Shown one piece after another: positions 33,901 to 45,900 of a stretch of DNA of 64,000 bases. A model generated the notes under the pieces. It was not told the origin of the DNA. It saw only the letters and a program-made list of their open reading frames with translations, and did not search any database. Each line of letters starts with the position of its first letter. The first letter of the stretch is position 1. Position numbers and translations under genes: made by a program. The DNA comes from Diorhabda sublineata. Lineage: Eukaryota; Arthropoda; Insecta; Coleoptera; Chrysomelidae. The DNA is taken from NCBI RefSeq assembly GCF_026230105.1, contig NC_079474.1, forward strand, positions 32,006,294 to 32,070,293. Direction: 5' to 3'.

Positions 33901-36900
33901 CGTTCCTTTTTTGATGATATATCCCTGGCTCAAACTTCTAGTTCTTTTACTTTATTTTATATGCGTTATTTATGTTATAATATTCACGTTTCTTCCGTAT
34001 CAATTGCTTCTAAACTAGACTTACATGCAGCAATTGCAAGTTGTACTAAGTTTTTCTAACCCATCGCATTTTTCAAACTGTAACTTAATCATGAGGTGAT
34101 GTTTTGTTTGGTGAATTTTTAGACCTAACAGGATCTCCGATCTCATTATAAACGTATTCAGAGGAATCTGAATTTTAACAGCTATTCTACAAGTTGTAAT
34201 ACATTCTAGTTTTTCGATTAAATATACTACAACATAAAAATCATGAGAAGTACTCTATTTAAAATAATTAAACTCAAATCATATGAATAATAACAGTGTT
34301 ATAATAAAATCCACTTTCCAAATAACTTTGTCGAATGCTCTTACTAAAAACTATTTAAAAAGACAATTAAAACGGTTTTAAAAACACTGTCATTGTCGTT
34401 CTGTTCGCCTAGACCGCGTCGCGGTTTCGCGCATAGTCTCCTTCCTTTCCCTTTAGTTCTATGGGAGATTCCGGGAGGACTCTGTCGTCGCGGTTAATCG
34501 TTCGTGTCGTGTAGTTTATGTGTGTTGCTAAGTAAACCCTTTCCAAGATAATTCGCAAGACATATCTGAGTGGTTTTTCGTCTTTTATTATTTCATATTT
34601 TAAATTTTATCTTTTGGTTTTTACTTATATTTTATGCTTTGATTCACTGGCAAACAAGTATAACAGTTTTGAATAATGATTAAAATTTAACACAACTTAC
34701 TTAATTAGTCTACATGTTTACAACATTTTTAAGATATCTCGAAACAGAAAAAACATATCGACATACCTTTTTCGCTATTTTTTGTCAATTCACTATATCT
34801 AAAATATATGAAACAACGCCCTGTAGCATTCACGTAGCTAATTAAATTGCTTAGAATTGCTGACTGACCTAAGTAAAAGTTGTAACCTTAAATCCCCGGC
34901 AAGAGATTCTTCCTCAGGAAGTGGTATTCGGCCTCAGTTGAAGTATATAAAAACTGGTACTCAGATGTACGCCACAAGCTTTTTAACGAATGACGTTAAA
35001 AATTAATAAAGAAGGCGGAAAAGCTGGAAACACCTTATGAACTATTCCCGGACACGATTATCCAAAGTAATAGTTATTGCTAAGAACCATAAAAAAAGTT
35101 TCAACAACCAATAAATTTATTGAAAAAATAATAAAACCGCATTAACTGCGTATTCAAAAGAGCACAACGAACAAAAGCAGTTATAAAATAAAAACAACTC
35201 AGATTTATTTATATATTAAATATAATATTAGGACTTATCTATGGAAATCCGGCATGGTTGCACCCCTCAACTGGATTCCCAATTGTTGGAGTGAGTTGCA
35301 GTTGTAGAACAGAGAAAATAAAGAATAAAATCACCACAAATTTACTTTGATTCAAAGTGTAGATAAGTAGAGGAAGAATTTCGAGGTTTTATTGAATTTG
35401 TCGAATGGAATGGAAGGTTGATTTCCTCAAAAACTCGAAAGTTAGAATAAATAAATACGAAGTGACTACTGTGCCACAATACGTGAACAAAGGAATATTT
35501 GAAGAAAAACGTTCACAAGCCACTCAGCTTGTTACAAAGTTAACGAAACAGGGTGTGGAATCAATTTACGATGTCTGGGCCACCCTGAACAATCGAAATT
35601 AAATTTTAAATACGAAAATCGATTCCTCGCCAAAAAATAATGGGGGTTTATAAATTTTTTCCGGTAGCTTTGCTTAAAATGTTATCTGATATACGGTTTA
35701 TTTCCTATAAACGATGTACATCTAAATGTGCGACGAAAAAAAAAAACAAAAAAAAACTGGAAGTTCGGTGTCTCGAACAATTAATCTTTATAAATAATGA
35801 TTATCTCCCACTGGCAAGCCATCAACTAAATCAGTGTATTTTTAGACCGAAGTCACGTTCTTCTAACATTATTATGCCTAGGATACGGTTTAGAAAATTT
35901 AAGACACGTCCAGGGATTTCTGATGAGAATTAATTTTAGAAATAAACCATGTGAGCGAGATCATTTTTAAACAGCTTTTGTTTAATCGAGATGAAAATAA
36001 CACATCAAATGAAATAAACTAGCCCCAAAGAAAAATTTATATCAAATCAAATGTGTAGTGTGTCGGGTGGAAAGATTTGATTTGATTGAAATGAATTGTA
36101 TTAATACCAATTCACAAAATAAGGATAGAAACCGGACGTCTAACGAGAAACACCGATTTTATGTAAGCAGCATCTTGACTTGTTGAAATACATAATACAA
36201 AATGGTTCTGTTAATGATATTGGTAAGACTTCCGTATTATCCTGGCGAAGGAAGTGGATGTGGTTTGGTATATAGTTGGGTCGAACTATACAACCATATA
36301 TAGTTCATAGTTACATTTAGGAAGGCCAAGGAGCCGTTGAGCACATAGGCCTTTATATAGACCCCTTGACGTTAACAAAGGCTGATGTCTTTTGGGAAGC
36401 CGTAATTGGACAAAAAAAGATATTGAAACGAAGAAATCGCATGATTTGTAAAGAGAATGCTTAAAATAACTCCGAGAGTTTGAAACGACACCTAAAATGA
36501 GCCTAACCTAACCTAAAAAAAAATTATACAAGTCTACAATTCCATCTAACAAGTGTTGGAACTTATCTATTTCATTTTTTGTGCATCAACGTCGCCTTTG
36601 GTACTGAACTACATGTTCGGGTTATATTTCCCTTCATATATTACGCCTACGGAAATATGCACGCTTCAATTCTTTGAGTATTTACTCCTTCCTAATACAC
36701 GAACTCTCGATGATGACACACTATCTGATTGAGATAACCGTAATCTGTCAAGCACGCCATTGTGTTTATCCATTTTTTAAAAGAAAAACAATAACAAGAG
36801 ATTATTACTCAACATTAATGGATATGGTTAATAGAGAAATTGCTTAAAAATTGTTTAAAAAAAACAAAGTGTTTTTTCATACGCACTTTTTTATAATTTT

Positions 36901-39900
36901 GGTGATAGCCGTGGGTAAAATTCACGAAATGTATTTCGAATTGGTTGACTGCCCACCGTATTCACCAGATTCGATCCCCAGCGACTCTTGTCTGGTATGA
37001 GATAGATTTTCCACAGACGATAACTTTAGAGCATAATTTAATGACCGTAATTATTATTTGGGAGGGTGAAAAAGGAGACTATGTTAAAAAAACCTTTGGA
37101 AGTACCTCAAAATTATATCGCGAGATTGCGGATTCACTCAAAAGCAACGAAGCAAAGTGAAGGGAAGTTTTACTAGGGGATGTAGTGGTAAAGCAAAAGT
37201 TTGTAAAAGTATGAAAGTAGCGAAGTAACAGAAAAATTAAAACAAAAATTGAAATTATCGGAGAAACATTGAAAAGAAATCAACATTTTTCACGCAAAAT
37301 TAATGTACTGACTGTTTCAGGTTGATGTTTGTATGTTGTATAAAAAAAACAGGGAAACTACTGATCGTTTATCAAATTCTAATTAAAGTCTATTTATCGA
37401 GAAAAAAAAAATAATAATCAGCACATGAATATCACGGACTAAACACGGCGCCGCATCGACAAGCAACCATATGTCGATTTATCAATCTACATATAGTTGG
37501 TTGTCAAATGGTTGCGTTCGGAAATTTAATTTCTGATAAAACATCAAATAAAAACAAAATTGTTGTTTTTATTCAATTCCGAGCATTTTCATATTCATTC
37601 ACCTTTTCTGGACTTCCACAAATAATTCAAGACCAAATTTAGCCAAATCGGTCCAGCCGTTCTCGAGCTTTTTGACGTTGTCTTCAGTTCAGGTCTCAAG
37701 CCCGAACGAGGGGTGTTAAACTGCTCAGATGAGACGTAGTAACGTCGAAACTAGTCAGTAGTTATACTCTCTCCTTGCAAATGCGAGCCATTGGGGATGT
37801 TAATATTGACAAAAAGGTCGATTTACATCACGCCCTACAGAGGAGTTGTAATTCAATATTCGTCGAGGCATTAGTTGTTTTCCCCTTTGAAGAACAGCGG
37901 AATACATTTTCAAAATATTGATTTTCGAAATTATTTAATAGTAAAAATGGGCTAATTTCAATATATTTTCCGAGCTTTCGAATACTTATGTATTCATCGT
38001 CTGGAAAATAATTAATTAAGATTTCCGGTGATTTTGATGTTATTAAAGTTTGTAAAAATTTTTAAACTCCTGGAATTCAAAATTCAATATTCAAATTGAC
38101 TTTGATAGAAATATTGATTAATTGGAATTTCAATTAATTGAAATAAATAAATAAAAACTATCATTTTGTTATAATATACGATTCTTAGTAACTATTATAG
38201 AGATTATTTTCTACGTGATATCTCGAAATGGTGGAATCAGTGGTAAAAGGACAGACTATAACGTGACTTTGATATCATAATGCTTAAATTACGATCTAGA
38301 AAATTCCAAATTTAAACAAGTAACTAAAGACCCAAAATAATGGTAATTATACACTTTCGCGGTCACCTGGTTTTTTGGCTCTAGAAAATCGAAAAATGGA
38401 TGGATTTTAATGATCTTGGTCTCAAAATGTTCCATTTTACGGCGGATTTATAAAAAAAATTAGTAGAAATAGCTGGAATGAAAATTTCTCATATTTTTAC
38501 TGTTTTAAATCGTAAAAAAAACTGTTTTGCAAAATAATCCTTTACAAAAAATTATGGTAATTATACAGATCTTTCGTTTTTCTAGAGCCAACCTAACCTA
38601 GGTTAGGTTAGGTTGGCTCTAAAAAATCGAAAAATGGTTGGATTTTAATGATCTTGGTCTCAAAATGTTCCATTTTACGGCGGATTATATAGACTATTTC
38701 CTTCGAAAAATTTAAGCCAACCAAAAAGCTGTAATATTTTATGTTTACCTAGCAACGATCAAATTTCAGCGATAATACTGCACTAGTGCAAATTATCGAT
38801 AATTTGCACTAGTGCCAAATTTTCGTCTAGGATTAATAAACATCATTTGGTTTTAATTTTATATTTTAAGAAAAGGAACAATTATTGTTTATTTTAAATT
38901 AAATTTTTCTCAGGAAATAGTCTGCCAAAATGCCCTCTCGTGCATGTCAAATTGTCTCATAATTTCCTCTCGTGCGCATTCGCGCACTCGAGAAAATTAA
39001 ATTATCGACAATTTGACATGCACTCGGGACATTAATATTGAATATAGTACGAAACTATTCACGAAAATTGATTGTTTTTCATCGATTTCATTTTAAGCTA
39101 TAAAAACTGAAAAAATCATTCTTTTTGGATTTTTTTTTAAATTGTTTATTAATTTATGTAGAATACAGAAAAAATATAAGAACTTTATCTGATAATGAGA
39201 TAATTTTTTGTAAAGGATTATTTTGCAAAACCGTTTTTTTTACGATTTAAAACAGTAAAACTATGAGAAATTTTCATTCCAGCTATTTCTACTAATTTTT
39301 TTTTATAAATCCGCCGTAAAATGGAACATTTTGAGGCCAAGATCATTAAAATCCATCCATTTTTCGATTTTCTAGAGCCAAAAAACCAGGTGACCGCGAA
39401 AGTGTATAATTACCAAAATAATGAAGACTCAACATTATTTTAAATTGTTAAACATGAATATGAATAATAAAAATCAAGAAAATAATACTTTATAAACATA
39501 ATTTCGGCAATGTTTTTAATAAAAATCAAAATGTTTCAAACATAAGGGATGAATTCACTAAGTTTATTAAGTTATTTATCATTCAGTTGTAGTTGTTGAT
39601 ATTTTTCTTAATGTGATGAATAAAAAGATATTAAAAACAGTTTTCCGGTGTTAGAATAAATAATTCTCATACGACTGTAAATTAAATTAAACTTTATTGA
39701 ATGATCACTAAAATCGATGTAAAAATAGAGTGTGAATGAGTGTTATTATAGTTCGAAGAATTCAGATCTAAAATTAAAATAGGCCAAGACGTCAATTTTT
39801 TACCTGTTTTTTGAAACCATATTTTTTATAATAAAAATTAAAACTATTAATCATATAGAACTTCATTTATTTACTTGTTTAATATTTGAAATAATTATTG

Positions 39901-42900
39901 CATTTTTTTATTAAAATAATTTAAACAGAAAATTATCCGATAAGCGCTCATACTATCCATAAACAAACAACTTTAATTGCAACGATGCTTACAAATAACT
40001 ATTGTTATAATTTTTCACGTGAATCAATCATGTGAGTTGTACTGTCATATGAATCACCTTTACTCGATTTCAAAGTCACTTCACTTCATTTTATGTTGCA
40101 TTTAATATTTGTACATTATTTAAAACGTTCACTACTTCATCCATGTAAATTAAATTCACTTGATTATTTTTTTTTCTTAGAGACTTTATAGTCCTAATAT
40201 TATAATAAAATTATTATTTCCCCATTGAATTTGTTCTCAATTGTATAAAATGGTTATTAAAGAGTACGAAATAAGCTACCGAAAGTCAAAATTAATAATC
40301 GCCTCATCATTGATCTTGACGTAAAATGACACGTCATGGATTTATTGTATTGGTTGTGTTTAAAACAAAAATCCTGTTTATTTTTGTCTCCCTAAATTTT
40401 GTTTTATTTAACGAAAAATTCGTTTTGAAAAAATATATTTATTCAAGTAATTACAAGTTTATTGTTAAAGATCTGAACAGAGAATGAATTATATTAAATG
40501 AAATTACAAGAAAGTAAGATTTATCTACAAATGTTGTTAAGTAACAATTTCTCAGAAAGTATAATGTTTCTGCTACGCTTTTAAGTTCCTCGATAAGCGG
40601 CGTATGTAACTCCAGGAGTGTTTTTAGATTCTGTTTATTCTTCTAACATTCTGTCATTCATGATTAATGCATATTTTGCATCAAGATTTTACATCAAAGG
40701 TTTTCCTTCAAATAGAGTTTTCACACTCAGGTACAATACAATACGTATAGAACGATGTTTTAACTTTTTCCATGACTTTCCATGGACAGTTGGTATGGGA
40801 AAAAACGTCCCTACGTACTTTATCTATACTGCGCATGCTTCATACGCGCAAAAGATGCGCAGAACTAACTGAAGCGCTCGGAGGAGAGAGAAAACGATAC
40901 GTGGCACTTCACGTCATCCAAAGCTTGCTAAAGTTAACGGAAAATTATTTCGATTTTTTTGACAGAATATTATGTTTTTTTTTGAGTTATAGCTATCTAA
41001 TGAGTGCTGCCCTGTATAGTTTCTTCTTTATACTACAGTATCACTTCTTTCTTTCATAATAGACTTTCTAGGATGCTTTTTCTAGCAACAATTTCAGAGT
41101 AATCCTTATCATTTCGCAACGAGTTTTGTCCTTTGTCAGAAATTCTTTTCCAAAGAAGAACACATGTACTTTCCTTCGAAGTCTTTCTTTAAAATGATTT
41201 TCTACTTAAAATTGTTGTTCCGTGGCATTAGAATAAAACTAAATTCACAAACTTTATAGGCAAATAGGTACTTATTGAAAAAATTCTTGTGATACGGCTC
41301 TGTAATCTTTAATACAGAGGTCCTTAGACCTGTCCAAACTTTTTTTATTGTTCTGTACAACTTATAGTTATCAAAGACCAATAAAAGCCAGAGAATTTGT
41401 GATAGCTCAGGTACATTTCTGAAAATTTAAGGAAATATCAGATTATTCTGTATTAGTGTTAGGAACAAGTTCTCTGCGCCGGCACTGTCCAGCTACTATG
41501 GAATTTTAATAATTTGGCGAATTCACGCGGCGTCTGTTACATTTTTTTAAAAAGTCGTTTAATGTTTATTTATATATAATTTTTTTTATAGCAGTCTGTT
41601 TATTTACAGTATTTCTTCTAAATAATTTCTAGGAAAATCTATTTATTTATTGTTGACTTCCCTGTCCAATTTCTCCCACAACTCAATTGGGTTGAATACG
41701 GGCGACTGTGATAGTCAAATTATTACTTCCAGTACATTCTTCCTTTCCAATTCTTCCAATACTCTACACATTTTCGAAAAATGCTAGGGATCGTTGCCAT
41801 GTTGGAAGATAAATTTTCTGTTGGTCAGTCATCCTTTCTTCAGAATTCCTTCATTTGTTACCAAGTCTCCAGTCGCTCTTTTTCAAAAACATTCCCAAAT
41901 CATCAACGAGCTTCCGCCGTATTTTACAGGCGGGATTACACATGGATCTAACATTCGTTCTTCCTTTGACCTGTGGACAAACATTCTCCTCTTGAACCCA
42001 AAAACCTCCAACTCTTAACTTAATACTCCACAAAACTTTCATTCTTCATGCGTCCAATTTTTATGTTCTTTAGCCCACTGCAACCACGTCTCTTAATCTC
42101 TTTTTCATTGCAGAAGTACTCAAAGGCAGATCCCTAGATTCATCGGTTTGAGCTGCTATCTCCGAGCCCGCGAGTTGTGGTTTTTTCGAGTCCGCCCCGC
42201 CCTAAAAGTTTTCTATCCCCAAAGTTCCTGGAGGGTGCATCTTATTCACGTTATAGTCCACGTTACGTCGAGGTATTTTTAATTCGGGGGATATGGTACG
42301 GTTACTTTTGCCTAGACTATAAAGACTTGCGATCAATTCACGAGTTTAGACCGATAGTTCCTTGGTTTTACACATTTTAAAACTTACAAATCTGAATTTG
42401 CGAGAACGAAAACAATTGGTATCCGGACTTGGACAAAAAAGTATAAATCACAGTACGTTTTTTAGTCTCACAGAGCAAACTGGGACTAAACTACAATCAT
42501 AAACACCGAATAAATAATTACAGTTGCAAGTTTCAACTTGTTGCATTCACACAAAATATAAACATGCGCTCGTAAACTATATAACAAGCATTTTCACCTA
42601 ACAAGATTCATAATACTATGCAGAATTCGTTTTAAAAATAATCAATAGGTAATTAGATTAAAAACGAATATCTTTCTAATGTAATTAATCTATTTTCGTA
42701 CAAGGTCGAGAACATTATTTCGAGGACTTACGTAAAAGATCGTTTTAAAGACCATAATGTGTATTTTCAACATTTCACAATAATATACTAAACTTTTATG
42801 AAACAAACATTATTATCAGCGCGTAAACATTTTTTTCAATTTTTTTTTGCTTCTCGCAACAACTAAATCATATTATATAATTACAAAAATAATGTGTACA

Positions 42901-45900
42901 TATTAAATAATGTATTATTCGAAAATAGCTTCGCCAGCCTTAAAATTTAATCTTTACTCAACAAAATTGTTTACAAATAATGAACGACGTCTAAACATCA
43001 AGTCTGATATCTCTTAGGTATTTAGTAATTTGAAACATTACGTGACTCAAATTAGTTTTATCATATTTGTAATATTTATGTTTCTATGTAAATAATGTCT
43101 TCTATTCAAACCTATATTACCTATTATACGAATCGATATAACAAAATGATGTTTCATCACGATACCAATTAATTTCAATTTTCTTTATACGAATTTGATT
43201 CCGTTGAGATAAGGATGCGCCAACTCGGGACGGGAATATTTCAGGTAAATGAAAAGGTAGGCAGACCGCACACTTGCAATTGGTTAACATTCTACCCCCA
43301 ATATTGCCACCACCCTCAAATTAAAATAATAAATTCGTTGTTCTTTATTCTTCAAACAGATAACGTGATGTAGGTGTTTGTGACAAGTTAGTAGTATATT
43401 TTCTGTTAAATCAGCGGGGAGGTTAGGTTAGGTGTCATGTGTTTAGAATGTAAAATATTTTTTATTGAAACACACTGTAAATATATATTTGATTTTTGTT
43501 TTTCATTTCATAATCTTTCATCACAAGTTGTCTAATCTTTATGACAACTGCGATCACGATTTTGCACCATTATTGTATATATAGACATGTCTCTATGGAG
43601 TGGAGAGTAAAGCGGAGGTTACTCTGTCAGTGGAGAAGATGTATCGTGTTTTGGTATATGAAAGGAGTAATTGCGTTTGATTTCCTCAATGAACAACGAA
43701 CTGTGAACGCGTAGTATTATAGCCACCACCTTAAAAAACCCGTAAAACCTGTCTTCAGAACAAAATGACGCGATATTCCGATCCGTAGTGCGATCTTGCT
43801 GCAAGACAACGACAGATCGCATACAGCTCGACTTACGTTGAACAAATTAGGTCTAAAACATCCCACCCTCCTTTTAGACCCGATTTGTCGCCGTGCGACT
43901 ACTATTTACTGCGATTCGAAAACAATGCGGAGGTAAAATCCTTCGTGCGTGAATGGTTACGTGACAAGCCGAGATATTTTTACGAAAAAGGTAAAGGAAA
44001 GCTTCCGGAGAGGTGGCAAAAGTGCCCTAGAGTGTGACTATCTAAAAAAACTAAAAAATTTCAGCTCTGTAAATTGATGATAAAATTTTTTATAGCCCTC
44101 GTATATGTGTAATTGTATAAGTTGAAATGAATGTATTAATACAAAAAATTACAAACAAACAATGTCTGATTATGAGGTTAGGAATTTTCCCTTTCCAAAA
44201 GATTTTCCGTAATAATAATCAACTATTTTCATTTCAATCATTTTATCAATCATTTTTAGGTCTAAAGTTTCAAGAGAACTTACTAAAAAGTATGTTGAAC
44301 ATCGAAGAAACTTTTTTTGAACTGGGAAAAACGTGCAAACGTAACTGTCTAATCATATGTGATAGGGGAGCAATGGATGCTTCAGCATGTAAGTACTTAT
44401 AGTCCAATCAGTGATCATTTTCCTGAGTATTTTTCCTATTCAGCACCGATTTTCATAAAAATTTTAAATTAGGTTCTACTTGGTGCCACTGGATGTCACC
44501 CTTGAAAATAAGGGCGTAAGTCGATAAATTGGCTAATTCTGAGCAACTTTTGTTTTTTCTGAAAGTCAATACTTTTCGATTTATTTGCGAGTGAAACTGC
44601 CGGTTTTCAGCACGTTTTTAGGTTGTTTTTCGCGAATAAGTGCAAAATTATGCACTCCATCGGAAAACCTGTAGAAACCAAATTTGTAGCTAATAAAAAA
44701 ACAAAAAAAAATCGTGTATTTACGATTTATGCAAACCCAATACAAACGGAATGATTGCTTGTGGAAGGTTGATTGGTATATTCAAACGCCAAAATGAAAA
44801 TTAAAAACTTTGTTTTTATTTTTTTCAAAAAGTTCCTAGCATTAAAACTAAGCGAGTTATAAAGAAAATAATGTCGATTCCTATTTTTTCGTTTCTTTCT
44901 TCCACATTTGAAAAAAATCGTTGCCACTTCACCATTCGCTTTAGTCGTGTTCTAAAAATATGCTCTGAGAGTTTGACCCGTTGAAAGTAGGTACAAATAG
45001 TTGACTGTTGTTCCAAGTAGCGAAGGGCAAGGTCAAGGGCAGCTGCAGCCTCATTGTACGAGGCTTTCTCCTATCTCTCCGCGCCCCCTTGCTCATCGCC
45101 GCTCCCCTCCTCGTCGCACTGAAACTACTTAGGAGTCACAGCTGCGATGATGTCATCCATTCATTTACGTCTGCTTCGACTGCATTCTCACAACTTGGAA
45201 TGTTCTGTAGCAGTGGAATCAGGTTAATATTGACATTTTTTGGAAACTGTTCTTTAAATTTCAAAGAGTTCCAAGATTTTCTTATTGCTCAAACTGTAAC
45301 ATTTTACCAAGACTCAGCTGCCCAACCCTTCACGTTTGTTTCTTCAATCTTTTGTACCAAAGGGATGGTATCGTCTTCAATTAAAGATTTCAAAAACCGT
45401 TTTCGGTATTTCAACTCCAGCGCATGCAAAATTCTCTGGTCCATTGGCTATAGTAAAGGTGTCACATTTGGTGGTAAAAGGCGGCCTTTATCTCGCCGCA
45501 AGTAAGTTCTTCAATGTCTGGACGGACACGCTGTTTGCCGATTTTCAAGAGTTGCCTCACGAGACGTTGTGCAATATTGTTGAAGCTTCACACTGCTTTT
45601 TTTCAGTCACATATTGTGGCTTAGCCAACGTTTAACTCTTTTGCTAGTTTTGTGAAACTTTCACCGCTATCAAAACGTTTTAGTGTTTCCAGTTTGTCTT
45701 TAAGAGTTAAGGTGTTATGTTTAGGATTAGTAGCCTTTCCACTTGCCTTTTACACTTCAAAACACTAATTTTTCAAATAAATAACACTACAGAATTGTAT
45801 CTTAAACACACGATTCCACAGGTGACTGACCGTTGTTCAAAAAAAAATCGGACTATATTTAGATTATGTTGGCTCTTCACTTATGAGGATGGAGTGCACA

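Larger units (their letters stand above)
38342..39414. mobile_element. Fold-back DNA transposon with 214-bp arms and 8-bp target duplication
   Basis: The left arm 38,342-38,555 and right arm 39,201-39,414 are inverted copies differing at only a few positions; the outermost 54 bp are identical. AAAATAAT stands on both sides (38,334-38,341 and 39,415-39,422), a perfect 8-bp target duplication. The ends begin GGTAATTATACACTTTCGCG. An 8-bp duplication fits hAT, P or Merlin; GG ends lean towards Merlin, which is only an inference. The interior holds a second partial arm copy (38,556-38,690) interrupted by TTAGG units, a 36-bp perfect palindrome (38,780-38,815) and an imperfect palindrome at 38,935-39,030. 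No open frame codes for a transposase. It lies in Ttd14 intron 4. Confidence 0.9.

Noticed and set aside
35405..35933. Two plus-strand frames of 65 and 97 codons
   Set aside because: No family motif; the second has poly-lysine from an A-rich run. Kept out for lack of support.
45008..45635. Two long plus-strand open frames
   Set aside because: They are the opposite strand of the pogo/Tigger transposase relic, whose minus-strand motifs explain the sequence.
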